NCBI RefSeq assembly: GCF_001424265.1
Contig: NZ_LMOV01000012.1
Location: forward strand, 163,050-227,049
Reading direction: 5' to 3'
DNA from: Acidovorax sp. Leaf160
GTDB taxonomy: Bacteria > Pseudomonadota > Gammaproteobacteria > Burkholderiales > Burkholderiaceae_C
Length of the DNA: 64,000 nt
This document shows positions 47,010 through 55,414 of this stretch, one piece after another; positions within the stretch are counted from its first letter, which is position 1, and every line of letters begins with the position of its first letter. The translations under genes were made by a program, and so were the position numbers. The notes below the pieces were generated by a model. It had not been told where the DNA came from. It did no database searches and saw only the letters and a program-made list of their open reading frames with translations.

Positions 47010-47363
47010 TCAGGCCATCACCCATACCTTGCGCACGGTCTCGATGGTGCGCCAGGTGCCGACGTATCCGGGCTTCATGATGAAACAGTCGCCCGGGCCG
47101 TAGCGCCTGGGTTCCTGGCCGCGCTCGGTGATCTCCACCAGGCCGGAGAGGATCAGGCAGAACTCCCAGGTTTCACCCTTGATGGAGTGGTTCACGCCCG
47201 GCGTGGCTTCCCACACGCCTGCTCGCACGGCGCCGTCCTTGGCGCTGTCGATGTCCCAGTTGCGGCAGACGATGTCGCCTTCGATCACGCGCTCGGCCGG
47301 GGGGCGGTACTCGCGGGCTTCGCCCAGGGCGTTGAAGGGGAAATCGACGAGCAGTTCGGACAT
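47010..47363 (-). CDS. Cupin-domain protein (DUF861/EutQ-like)
   Basis: This 117-residue single cupin carries GVNHSIKGETWEFCLILSGLVEITE, the first cupin motif with a Glu and partial His ligands, and the second motif YGPGDCFIMKPGYVGTW. Such proteins often bind a metal, but the substrate is unknown. ATG 47363 is chosen; longer frames to 47489 are Pro-rich and non-coding in character. It lies downstream of the copper genes with a 160-bp gap, so cotranscription is uncertain. Confidence 0.82.
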   Translation of the reverse strand: MSELLVDFPFNALGEAREYRPPAERVIEGDIVCRNWDIDSAKDGAVRAGVWEATPGVNHSIKGETWEFCLILSGLVEITERGQEPRRYGPGDCFIMKPGYVGTWRTIETVRKVWVMA

Positions 47364-47523
47364 GGCGCAGGCTCCAGCAAGGATGGGTTTGGAAGCTGTC
47401 GATGCTAGGAGCGGCGGCTGCGGGCGTGGTGCGGAACTGGCCGGCCCGGGCGGCGGCAAATGCGCTATGCGCCCCCGGTTTCGGCGCAATCTGCGGGGGG
47501 GCTTGCGCCAGCTCGGATTCCGC

Positions 47524-48321
47524 TCAAGGCTTCACGACTTCGATCCGGCGCGCCACCAGGCCCGAGCGATCCTGCTCGGCCAGGAAACGCACCCGGGTGC
47601 CCGGCGAGAGCTGCAGTCCGGCAGTGGAGTCGGGCACGCGGAACACCATCGTCATCGCCGCCATGCCCAGGCGCTTGAGTTCGCCGTGGCGGAGGGTCAG
47701 CCGCTTCGCCGCAGCGTCCCAGCGCACCACTTCGCCATCGCTCAGATCCGCATCCGCAGGGCCGGGCGAGGGCTCGGCCGCCGTCGCCGCACTGCCACCG
47801 GCGTAGTGCGTGAAGACGGAACTGCTGCCGTCGCGCGCCATCAGCAGCACATCGTAGGCATCGCGCCGGCCGCCGTAGACGGCACCGTCCATTCCGGGCG
47901 AACCGATCGGCATGCCGGGCACCGCCAGCCCGAGCGCCTGGGGCTTGTCCCGCAGCAGGCGCTGCACGTCGGCGGCCGGCACATGGCCTTCGACCAGATA
48001 GCCGCCGACGAGCGCGGTGTGGCAGGACCCGAGCCGGGGTGGCAAGCCCAGCCGCTGGCGCACGGCCGCGTTGCCGCTGTCCTGCACGCTGACGCGGAAG
48101 CCTGCGGCGCGGAGGTGCTCGACCCAGTCGTTGCAGCAGCCGCAGTTCGGGTCTTTCCACACTTCCATCTGGGGGGCGTTCGAGGCGGCGGGTGCGGCCG
48201 TTGCGGTGGCCGCACGTGCGAGGCAGGGCATGGCGGCGAACGCCATGGCGGAAGCGGCCAGGTGCAGCCAGGCGCGGCGGGAGGCAGGGGCGGTGGCAGA
48301 TGCGGATGCGGGGACGGTCAT
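47524..48321 (-). CDS. DUF411-CusF fusion, periplasmic copper protein
   Basis: This 265-residue protein has a signal peptide (AWLHLAASAMAFAAMPCLARA). A DUF411 thioredoxin-like domain follows (about 50-165) with the metal site WKDPNCGCCNDW and conserved GSCHTALVGGYLVEGHVP. The C-terminal domain (about 190-265) is CusF-like: GEVVRWDAAAKRLTLRHGELKRLGMAAMTMVF carries the W/H/M copper(I) ligands. The two domains are usually separate proteins. The gene lies downstream of the multicopper oxidase, so periplasmic copper handling is the likely role. Confidence 0.88.
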   Translation of the reverse strand: MTVPASASATAPASRRAWLHLAASAMAFAAMPCLARAATATAAPAASNAPQMEVWKDPNCGCCNDWVEHLRAAGFRVSVQDSGNAAVRQRLGLPPRLGSCHTALVGGYLVEGHVPAADVQRLLRDKPQALGLAVPGMPIGSPGMDGAVYGGRRDAYDVLLMARDGSSSVFTHYAGGSAATAAEPSPGPADADLSDGEVVRWDAAAKRLTLRHGELKRLGMAAMTMVFRVPDSTAGLQLSPGTRVRFLAEQDRSGLVARRIEVVKP

Positions 48322-48340
48322 GGTGTGTCTTTCTGAGGGA

Positions 48341-48359
48341 GTTTTCCCCGTGGGGAAAC
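48341..48359. promoter_or_regulatory. Inverted repeat upstream of the DUF411-CusF gene
   Basis: GTTTTCCCC facing GGGGAAAC with a GT centre, 20 bp before the start on the minus strand. It may be a regulator site or an mRNA hairpin covering the ribosome site. Confidence 0.4.
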
Positions 48360-48379
48360 TTCTTATTCGATTGAAAAGT

Positions 48380-48431
48380 GGTCTTCGCGCTTTTCGATAA
48401 AGGGTTTATAGCTATAAAAGCTATAGCAATC
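48380..48431 (-). repeat. Dispersed repeat, copy G
   Basis: On the minus strand TTGCTATAGCTTTTATAGCT leads into ATAAACCC and AAAGCGCGAAGACC, almost base for base like copy A. It lies in the 127-bp gap between the multicopper oxidase and DUF411-CusF genes. Confidence 0.7.
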
Positions 48432-48448
48432 GAATGGATTGCGGCATG

Positions 48449-49861
48449 TCAGTGCCCGTGGTGGCCCGCGCCGGGCTTGCGCACCTGCGCTGCGCCCTCG
48501 GCGCCCAGGGCGCTCAGGCCGCTCGATGGAGGCCGCGCCTCGGAGGCGCGCTGCGCGGCGGGCAGCGCAGCCGGCTCGCCCGTCCACTCCCAGGCACGGG
48601 TGCCGGGGGGCTGCACATAGTCGCCCGGGACGCGCCAGTCGTTCGGCGCCAGCCCCTCGCGCACTTTGAGCACGCTGAACATGCCGCCCATCTCCAGCGG
48701 GCCGAAGGGGCCCTGGCCGGTCATCATGGGCAGGGTGTTGTCCGGCAGCGGCATCGCCATGGCGCCCATCTCGCCCATGCCGGTGCTGCCCATGGCCATG
48801 TAGTCGGGCACGATCTTGCGGATCTTCTCCGCCAGGTCGCTCTGGGGCACGCCGATCATGTTGGGCACCTCGTGGCCCATCGGTCCCATGGTGTGGTGGC
48901 TCTTGTGGCAGTGCACGGCCCAGTCGCCCGGCTCGTCCGCGATGAACTCGATCTGCCGCATCTGGCCCACGGCCACGTCCGCAGTCACCTCGGGCCAGCG
49001 CGCGCCTTTCGGCACGGGGCCGCCGTCGGTGCCGGTCACCTCGAATTCATGGCCGTGGATGTGGATGGGGTGGTTGGTCATGGTCAGGTTGCCCACGCGC
49101 AGGCGCACGCGGTCGCCGCGCCGCGCCACGAACGGGTCGATGCCGGGGAAGACCCGGCTGTTCCAGGCCCAGATGTTGAAGTCCGTCATCTCGTTGATGC
49201 GCGGCGTGCGGGTGCCGGGATCGACGGCGAATGCGTTCAGCAGGAAGGCGTAGTCGCGGTCGGCCGCGGCAATGTGCGGGTGCGCGGCACGCGGGTGGGT
49301 GATCCACAGGCCCATCAGTCCCATCGCCATCTGCACCATCTCGTCGGCATGCGGGTGGTACATGAAGGTGCCGGGCCGGTGGGCGGTGAATTCGTAAACG
49401 AAGGTCTTGCCCGTCGGAATGGCGGGCTGGTTGAGGCCCGAGACGCCGTCCATGCCGTTGGGCAGCCGCTGGCCGTGCCAGTGCACGCTGGTGTGTTCGG
49501 GCAGCCGGTTGGTGACGAAGATGCGCACCCGGTCGCCTTCCACCACTTCGATGGTCGGGCCGGGGCTCTGGCCGTTGTAGCCCCACAGGTGGGCCGTGAA
49601 GCCGGGCGCGAATTCGCGCAGCACCGGCTCGGCGACGAGGTGGAACTCTTTCACGCCTGCGTTCATGCGCCAGGGCAGGCTCCAGCCGTTCAGGGTGACC
49701 ACGGGCCGGAACGGCCGGCCGCTGGCTGGCGGCGGGGGCACGGCGGTGCCGGTGCCGTCCTGCGTGGCGATTTCCGGCAGGGCGGCCAGGGCCCCACGGG
49801 CCACGGTGGCACCGGCCACGGCGCTGGCTGCGCCGGCAGCGAAGAAATGGCGTCGATTCAT
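48449..49861 (-). CDS. Multicopper oxidase (CopA-like)
   Basis: This 470-residue periplasmic laccase-type oxidase has a Tat signal (MNRRHFFAAGAASAVAGA). Copper sites: HWHGQRLPNGMDG and FMYHPHADEMVQMAMG (T2/T3), HPIHIHGHEF (T1/T3) and HCHKSHHTMGPMG (T1/T3). The Met/Gly-rich stretch around residues 360-400 (MGSTGMGEMGAMAMPLP) is typical of copper-tolerance oxidases. It oxidises Cu(I) to the less toxic Cu(II). It follows the TolC-like gene by 14 bp, and the C-terminus ends in GHHGH. Confidence 0.92.
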   Translation of the reverse strand: MNRRHFFAAGAASAVAGATVARGALAALPEIATQDGTGTAVPPPPASGRPFRPVVTLNGWSLPWRMNAGVKEFHLVAEPVLREFAPGFTAHLWGYNGQSPGPTIEVVEGDRVRIFVTNRLPEHTSVHWHGQRLPNGMDGVSGLNQPAIPTGKTFVYEFTAHRPGTFMYHPHADEMVQMAMGLMGLWITHPRAAHPHIAAADRDYAFLLNAFAVDPGTRTPRINEMTDFNIWAWNSRVFPGIDPFVARRGDRVRLRVGNLTMTNHPIHIHGHEFEVTGTDGGPVPKGARWPEVTADVAVGQMRQIEFIADEPGDWAVHCHKSHHTMGPMGHEVPNMIGVPQSDLAEKIRKIVPDYMAMGSTGMGEMGAMAMPLPDNTLPMMTGQGPFGPLEMGGMFSVLKVREGLAPNDWRVPGDYVQPPGTRAWEWTGEPAALPAAQRASEARPPSSGLSALGAEGAAQVRKPGAGHHGH

Positions 49862-49875
49862 GTGCGGGTCTCCAG

Positions 49876-51330
49876 TCAGTGGCCGGCCGCGCTGGCTGGC
49901 GCGGGGGCAGGGGGATCGAGGGGTGCCGGTGCGGCAACGGAACGAGCAGAGCCCGCGGTGAGCGCGAACTGCAGTTCGGCCTCGGCCAGCCAGAAGTCGC
50001 GCTGCGCCTGCACGGCCTGCGCGACCGCACCGGTGCTGGCCCGGGCCTCGGCCAGCAGGTCCCACACGCTGGCCAGCATCCCGTTGTAGCGCAGCAGCGT
50101 TTCGTCCTGGATGACGCGGCGCAGCGGCACCACCTCGTACGTCTGCTGCCGGGCGACGTCCCAGGCGGTGCGATAGGCCAGCCACCGGGTGCGCGCTTCG
50201 CTGCGGGCGTTCAGGGCGGTGTCCTGCAACTGCGCCGCGCTCTGCTGGGTCAGCAGGCGCGCCCGGGCGCTGGCCGCGCCGCCCCAGTCGAAGAGCGGCA
50301 GCGGCAGCGCCAGCTCCCAGCCGCGTTGCACGTCGCTGTGGCCCGCGCCCGTGCGCTCGGTGGTGGTGTTGCGCTGGTAGGTGACGCCGATGTCGCCGAA
50401 CACGCTGGCGATGCCGCTGGTGCCCTGCTGGTCGGCGATGCGGTCCAGCGACAACCGTGCTGCGCGCACGTCGAGCCGCTCGCGCAGCGCGCGCGACTCG
50501 ATGCCCTCCGCGCCGATCGGCTCGGATGGCAGATCGGGCAGCCGTTCCGCCAGCGTGAAGCGCGCCGTGTCGCCCCAAAGGCCCAGGGTGCGCGCCAAGG
50601 CCTCGCGCGTCGCGGCTGCATTCCAGCGCGCCTGCGCCAGCTGGCTGCGGCTCTCGGTCAGCGCCGCCTGCTCGCGGGCCTGCTGCAGCGCACTCCAGTG
50701 GCCCACGCGCACCATGCGGCGGGCCAGTTCGGCGCCGGTATCTGCCGCTTCGTGCATCTGCTCGTGCGCGGCCAGCACCTGCTGAGCGGCCACGGCGTTC
50801 AACCACGCGCGGCGCGCATCTGTGGCCAGCCGTGCCACGTCCTGCGCGGCGGCCAGCGTGGCCTGCTGCACGGCCTGGGTTTGCCAGCGGGTGCGCCAGG
50901 GCAGGGTGACGAGATCGACCAGGCCGAAGGACAGGCTGCGCTCGATCTCCCGCTCATGGCCGTTCGTGAGCCGGCCGATGGCGAAGGTCGGATTGGGCAG
51001 GGTGAGCGCCCGCACGCGGTCGGCGTCCTGCACGCCCAGGGCGGCCAGGCGCGCCTGCAGGCCCAGGTTGTTCAGCAACGCGATGCGCACGGCCATATCG
51101 ACGCTGAGTGGCTCGCCCAGCCAACGCTGCAGCGCGGCCTGGGCCTCAGCGGAGTGGGCGGCATCGGCACCCGGCAGCGCTGCGTCGTGCACGCCGGCGG
51201 TGCGGCCCTGGCTCAGCACCTGCACCTCGGTGCGCAGGCCGTCCGGAGACACGCTGGCACAGCCGGCGAGCAACGCGAGCACTGCCAAGGCAGGAGCCGT
51301 GCGCAGGGCGAAACGAAGGCGGGCGGTCAT
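49876..51330 (-). CDS. TolC-like outer-membrane efflux lipoprotein
   Basis: This 484-residue protein of the RND outer-membrane factor family has a lipoprotein signal with lipobox LLAGC (about residues 19-23). Helical hairpin repeats (ARLAALGVQDADRVRAL, EQAALTESRSQLAQARWNAAA) alternate with short beta segments. No inner-membrane pump or adaptor gene is adjacent; instead it lies between a His-rich protein and a multicopper oxidase. The role is probably copper export or oxidase-linked, comparable to CusC/CopB. The start overlaps the stop of the His-rich gene by 4 bp. Confidence 0.88.
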   Translation of the reverse strand: MTARLRFALRTAPALAVLALLAGCASVSPDGLRTEVQVLSQGRTAGVHDAALPGADAAHSAEAQAALQRWLGEPLSVDMAVRIALLNNLGLQARLAALGVQDADRVRALTLPNPTFAIGRLTNGHEREIERSLSFGLVDLVTLPWRTRWQTQAVQQATLAAAQDVARLATDARRAWLNAVAAQQVLAAHEQMHEAADTGAELARRMVRVGHWSALQQAREQAALTESRSQLAQARWNAAATREALARTLGLWGDTARFTLAERLPDLPSEPIGAEGIESRALRERLDVRAARLSLDRIADQQGTSGIASVFGDIGVTYQRNTTTERTGAGHSDVQRGWELALPLPLFDWGGAASARARLLTQQSAAQLQDTALNARSEARTRWLAYRTAWDVARQQTYEVVPLRRVIQDETLLRYNGMLASVWDLLAEARASTGAVAQAVQAQRDFWLAEAELQFALTAGSARSVAAPAPLDPPAPAPASAAGH

Positions 51331-51773
51331 GGCCTGCCCTCCGGGGCGCTCTTGACATCCGGGCCGTGGTCGCGGTGACCAGGCGCGTGTGCATGGGACG
51401 CATCGTGGCGCGCGCCAGCGGCGGGCTGGGCAGGCGCCTCAGCACCGGCAGGGTGCGCCGTGTGCTTGGTGTGCGCCGTGTGCGCCGTGTGCGTCGCAGG
51501 CGCCGCATGATCGTGCGCGGCGGACGGGGCAGTGACCTCCCGATTGGCCCGGCGCCAGTCGGTGCGATCGGTTTCCACACCGGTGGGGCCGGCTGGCCAG
51601 GCGGGCAGCCGCATTGGCGCAGTGGGCTCGGCGGGTGCGGCGGCGCCTGGAGGAAAAGGCTGGGCGAGGACGGCGGCAGGCAGCGCAGCCGCGCAGCACC
51701 AGGGCAGGCAGCCGAGAGAGCGGAGCAAAGCAAGCCGATAGATGGCGGCGAAACAACGTGGCAGTGCACGCAT
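51327..51773 (-). CDS. Small His-rich exported protein
   Basis: This 148-residue protein has a signal peptide (LALLRSLGCLPWCCAAALPAAVLAQ). The mature part is low in complexity and rich in His: HDHAAPATHTAHTAHTKHTAH near residues 88-107 and HDASHAHAPGHRDHG near the end. AGGAGA precedes the ATG. It is coupled to the TolC-like gene by ATGA. No domain is recognised; a periplasmic copper or zinc buffer is inferred from composition and neighbours. Confidence 0.75.
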   Translation of the reverse strand: MRALPRCFAAIYRLALLRSLGCLPWCCAAALPAAVLAQPFPPGAAAPAEPTAPMRLPAWPAGPTGVETDRTDWRRANREVTAPSAAHDHAAPATHTAHTAHTKHTAHPAGAEAPAQPAAGARHDASHAHAPGHRDHGPDVKSAPEGRP

Positions 51774-51894
51774 GGGTATTTCTCCTGAACGGAAACGAAA
51801 GAACGCGGTGAGGCGAGGCCCGCCCTCTTCGGCGTTGCGCGCGGCCTTTGGCAGCCGGCGCAGCGCGCGAAGGACGCACCTCGGGTGTCGGCGT

Positions 51895-52371
51895 TCAGGA
51901 GATGGGTGGCTTGATGGCCAGCGCCGCCCCGGCGCTGGCAAAGCGCGTGGCGGCCGCAGGTGCCCGGTCGGCTTCGCGCCCGGGGGGCGGTGCGGCAGCG
52001 GGCACGTCCACCAGCACGGCGGTGTGGCAGATCTCGCAATCCGCACAGTTCGCGTGCGCGGCTGCGCCGCTGCCCGAGCAGTCGGCGGAATGGGGCAGTG
52101 CCAGTGACGCCTCCGCGGAGGCTGCCTCGCGGCAATGCTGCCCTCCCGATGCATCGGGGTGCGCCCCGACCGCCGCGACGTCGTGCTCGCCGTGGGAGCC
52201 ATGGCCGTGGCCTGCGTGTTGCACGCCCTCGTCAGCCAGCAGCGCCGCCGCCGCCGTCTGCAAAGCCGGCGCATGCGGCATCGCCATGCCGGCAGCCATC
52301 GCCGGGCCGACGAGCCCACGCAGGGTCATCAGGACGATCAGGAGCAGCAGGATGCAAGGGCCTCGGCGCAT
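51895..52371 (-). CDS. Exported His/Cys-rich protein of the metal cluster
   Basis: This protein of about 158 residues has a hydrophobic N-terminus (ILLLLIVLMTLRGLVGPAMA). Potential metal ligands follow: HAGHGHGSHGEHD in the middle and HANCADCEICH near residue 117, a CxxCxxCH cluster. The general pattern resembles CopL/DUF2946-type proteins found beside copper genes, but the match is by composition only. ATG 52371 starts before the signal; a longer in-frame start at 52422 exists and neither has a clear ribosome site. It lies between the P-type ATPase and the copper genes. Confidence 0.65.
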   Translation of the reverse strand: MRRGPCILLLLIVLMTLRGLVGPAMAAGMAMPHAPALQTAAAALLADEGVQHAGHGHGSHGEHDVAAVGAHPDASGGQHCREAASAEASLALPHSADCSGSGAAAHANCADCEICHTAVLVDVPAAAPPPGREADRAPAAATRFASAGAALAIKPPIS

Positions 52372-52552
52372 GGCTCGAATGATAAGGCGCGAAAGAAACC
52401 GGTCTTCAAACGCCGGCAGCATGCCGGGTCAGCAAAGCCAGACCGTCGGGCCTGCCGGTCAACGGGGTTGCGTTGGCAGTGTGCGTCGCCCTGGCGGCCC
52501 CGGCCGACGGATGCTGCGGCCCATGGCTCGGTGAGAGCCGTTGGGCTCCTGG

Positions 52553-54727
52553 TTACCGGGCACGCTCTGCCGGCGCCCCCCGCAGCATCCGCAGCCCGTT
52601 GGCCACGACCAGCAGGCTGGCGCCCATGTCGGCGAAGACGGCCATCCACATCGTGGCGTGGCCGGCCAGTGCCAGGCCGAAGAAAACCAGCTTGATGCCG
52701 AGCGACAAAGCGATGTTCTGCCACAGCACGGCATGGGTGCGGCGCGACAGGCGCACGGTTTCGGCCACGCGGCGCAGGTCGTCGTTCATGATGACCACGT
52801 CGGCCGTTTCCATCGCCACGTCGGTGCCGGCCGCGCCCATGGCGAAGCCGATGTCGGCGCGGGCCAGTGCCGGGGCGTCGTTGATGCCGTCGCCGGCCAT
52901 GGCGGTGGCGCCGTGCCGCTGCTGCAGCGCGGCGATGGCCGCCAGCTTCTGTTCGGGCAGCAGCCCGGCCTGCACCTCGGTGATGCCGGCTTCGCGCGCG
53001 GCGGCCTGCGCGGCGGCGGCATGGTCGCCGGTGAGCATGACCGGCACGATGCCGAGGGCGCGCAGATCCGCCACGGCCTGGGTGGCCTGAGGGCGCAGGG
53101 TGTCCGAGACGGCGAAGAGGGCACGCACGGCTTGGCCGTCCGCCAGCAGGGTGACGCTGCGGCCCTCGGCCTCCTGCGCGGCCACTGCGGCTTCCACTTC
53201 GGCGGTCCAGAGCTGTCGCTCCTGCATCAGCCGCCGGTTGCCGAGCGTCCACATGGCGGCACCGACCCGCGCGGAGACACCGCGCCCCGGCAGGGCGGTG
53301 AAGTCCTCCACCGCCGGCAGGTCGGCAGGTGCGCCGCTGCCGGCCCGATCAGGCGCGGCGAGGCCTGCCGCAATGGCGCGCGACACCGGATGGTCCGAGC
53401 GGGCTGCCAGCGCCATCGCGACGTCGTCCGCCGCATCGGGGCCGAACGGCTGCCGGGCCACCAGCACCGGCCGCCCGGCGGTGACGGTGCCGGTCTTGTC
53501 GAAGGCGACGGCGCGGATGCCCCGGGCCTGTTCCAGCCACGTCCCGCCCTTGATGAGAATGCCGCGCCGCGCCGCCGCAGCCAGCCCGCTCACCACGGTG
53601 ACGGGGGTGGACAGCACCAGCGCGCAGGGGCAAGCGATGACCAGCAGCACCAACGCGCGGTAGATCGCGTCCAGCCAGGTCCAGCCCAGCAGCAACGGCG
53701 CGCCGATGGCGACCAGCACCGCGCCCACGAACACCGCCGGGGTGTAGATGGCGGCGAAGCGGTCGACGAAGCGCTGGGTGGGTGCGCGCGTGGCCTGGGC
53801 TTCCTCGACGGCGCGGATGATGCGGTCCAGGGTGGTCTGGCCGGCGGCAGCCGTGACGCTGAACTCCAGCTCGGACTGGGCGTTCAGCGTACCGGCGAAG
53901 AGCGGGTCGCCGGGTGCCTTGTCCACCGCCAGGCTTTCGCCCGTGACGCTGGATTCGTCCACCGCGCCGCGGCCGGCGGTCACCACGCCGTCCAGCGGCA
54001 CGCGCGCGCCGGGGCGGATGCGCAGCGTGCGGCCCACCGGCACCTCTGCGGCCGGCACGGTGCGCCACTGGCCGTCCTCACCCCGCAGGTCGGCCTGATC
54101 GGGGCTGAGCGCCAGCAGCGCGCCGATGGCATTGCGTGCCCGGCCCACGGCACCGTCCTCGATCCGCTCGGCCAGGGCGTACAGCGCCATGACCATCGCC
54201 GCCTCGGGCCACTGGCCGATCAGGAACGCGCCGGTGACGGCCACGGCCATCAGCGCGCTGATGCCCAGTTGCCCACGCCGGAGCGAACGCAGGCCGCTGC
54301 GGTAGATGCCCAGGCCTGCCAGCAGGATGGCGACCGCGGCCACGGCCATGCCGGCAATGCGCCAGGGCGTGGTGTCGGGGCCCAGCAGGTGCAGCAGCTC
54401 GGCCGCCAGCGCGAAGACCAGGGCGGCGCCGAGCCGGCCCCAGCCGGGCAGGGCTCCGTGGTCGTGGCCGTCGTGCGCATCGTGTTCTCCCTGGGCGGCG
54501 TGGGTGTCTCCGTGGGCAGGGTCCGCCCCGTCGTCGTGGTGATGGCCGTGATCGTGGTCGTGATCGTGGCCGTGGCCGGCGTGCCCGCCATCGCCAGCGG
54601 CACTGCGGGCGGCAGGTCGGGCCACGGGCGGCGTGGTGACGGTCGAGCAGCCACCTCCGCAGCACGAGACGTCGATCCGGGGCTGTCTGACTGCGCCGGG
54701 CGCAGCGTTGGGGCGGGGTGATGGCAT
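52553..54727 (-). CDS. cadA: Zn/Cd/Pb-transporting P1B-type ATPase
   Basis: This 724-residue heavy-metal pump has an N-terminus with SCCGGGC and a His/Asp-rich stretch (about residues 47-95, GHGHDHDHDHGHHH), in place of a full HMA domain. Core motifs: TGES in SSVTGESLAV, membrane metal site CPC in VIACPCALVLSTP (about residue 365), phosphorylation site DKTGT (about 405), MAGDGINDAPALA hinge. CPC-ALVLS with a C-terminal Lys/Asp region (SLGIKLVFF, FADMGASLLVVANGLR) indicates the Zn/Cd/Pb group. It is regulated by the divergent CadR-like gene. Confidence 0.93.
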   Translation of the reverse strand: MPSPRPNAAPGAVRQPRIDVSCCGGGCSTVTTPPVARPAARSAAGDGGHAGHGHDHDHDHGHHHDDGADPAHGDTHAAQGEHDAHDGHDHGALPGWGRLGAALVFALAAELLHLLGPDTTPWRIAGMAVAAVAILLAGLGIYRSGLRSLRRGQLGISALMAVAVTGAFLIGQWPEAAMVMALYALAERIEDGAVGRARNAIGALLALSPDQADLRGEDGQWRTVPAAEVPVGRTLRIRPGARVPLDGVVTAGRGAVDESSVTGESLAVDKAPGDPLFAGTLNAQSELEFSVTAAAGQTTLDRIIRAVEEAQATRAPTQRFVDRFAAIYTPAVFVGAVLVAIGAPLLLGWTWLDAIYRALVLLVIACPCALVLSTPVTVVSGLAAAARRGILIKGGTWLEQARGIRAVAFDKTGTVTAGRPVLVARQPFGPDAADDVAMALAARSDHPVSRAIAAGLAAPDRAGSGAPADLPAVEDFTALPGRGVSARVGAAMWTLGNRRLMQERQLWTAEVEAAVAAQEAEGRSVTLLADGQAVRALFAVSDTLRPQATQAVADLRALGIVPVMLTGDHAAAAQAAAREAGITEVQAGLLPEQKLAAIAALQQRHGATAMAGDGINDAPALARADIGFAMGAAGTDVAMETADVVIMNDDLRRVAETVRLSRRTHAVLWQNIALSLGIKLVFFGLALAGHATMWMAVFADMGASLLVVANGLRMLRGAPAERAR

Positions 54728-54812
54728 GGCGTGGGGTTCCTTCAAGTCGATGCGGGGGCCCGGCTGCTGGTCTGGATGCAAAAAGGGGCCGTCAGCAGCC
54801 GGGCGATGGCAT

Positions 54813-54844
54813 GATTGAAAACCTTGAAGCCACTCGAAGGTCAA
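54813..54844 (-). promoter_or_regulatory. CadR-type operator/promoter of cadA
   Basis: ACCTTGAAG-CCA-CTCGAAGGT (54821-54841) is a 21-bp near-perfect dyad of MerR type. On the cadA strand it lies between a TTGACC -35 (54839-54844) and an AT-rich -10 around 54813-54818, giving the long spacer that MerR regulators correct by twisting DNA. Confidence 0.8.
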
Positions 54845-54847
54845 GCG

Positions 54848-55306
54848 ATGTCCGCCCCAAGCCCCCACCACCGTATCGGAGACGCCGCCCGCCTGTCGGG
54901 GGTGACGGCGGCGAACATCCGCTACTACGACAAGGAGGGCCTGCTGCCCGCGCCCGCCCGGGGCGAGAACCAGTACCGCCTGTACACCGACGACGAGGTG
55001 CACCGGCTGCGCTTCATCCGCCTCTGTCGGGCCATGGACATGTCGCTGGACGAAGTGCGCACGCTGCTTGCGCTGGACGTGCGCAGTCCGGAGGCCGACC
55101 ATGCCGCCTGCGCCACGCTCGACGAGCACTTGTCGCACGTGCGCACCCGGCTGGAGGAGTTGCGCGTGCTGGAGGCCGAGCTGCTGTCCCTGCGCGGCCG
55201 CTGCACCGGCGAAGGCGTGCATTGCCGGGTGATCGAGGCGCTGCACGAGCGGGCGGACGCGCAGCCCGCACCGGCCCCTGGGCCCGCCAGTCGGCGGCAC
55301 GTCTGA
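54848..55306 (+). CDS. cadR: CadR/PbrR-like MerR-family regulator
   Basis: This 152-residue MerR regulator has a helix-turn-helix (HRIGDAARLSGVTAANIRYYDKEGLL), a dimerisation helix (about 75-115), and a C-terminal metal loop. The CadR/PbrR cysteines are present: one in HAACATLDEHL and two in RGRCTGEGVHC. The His-rich tail of some CadR proteins is missing. ATG 54848 has GAAGG upstream and begins at the family position. It is divergent from cadA and binds the shared dyad, activating cadA on Cd, Pb or Zn. Confidence 0.93.
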   Translation: MSAPSPHHRIGDAARLSGVTAANIRYYDKEGLLPAPARGENQYRLYTDDEVHRLRFIRLCRAMDMSLDEVRTLLALDVRSPEADHAACATLDEHLSHVRTRLEELRVLEAELLSLRGRCTGEGVHCRVIEALHERADAQPAPAPGPASRRHV

Positions 55307-55320
55307 GAACCACACAGGGT

Positions 55321-55371
55321 GATGCTATTAAAATTGTAGCTATCCACCCAGTATCGACGAGCGCTGGTGGC
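55321..55371 (+). repeat. Dispersed repeat, copy B
   Basis: GATGCTATTAAAATTGTAGC, then TATCCACCCAGT and GACGAGCGCTGGTGGC; second best match to copy A. It lies between cadR and the MlaE-type gene. Confidence 0.7.
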
Positions 55372-55414
55372 AATCTTGACCGGAATCCGCCAACGATTCC
55401 CCTATGATCGCCCG

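Noticed and set aside
48434-50089. 551-residue plus-strand frame
   Set aside because: Antisense to the multicopper oxidase.
52541-54721. 726-residue plus-strand frame
   Set aside because: Antisense to cadA; the P-type ATPase motifs are on the other strand.
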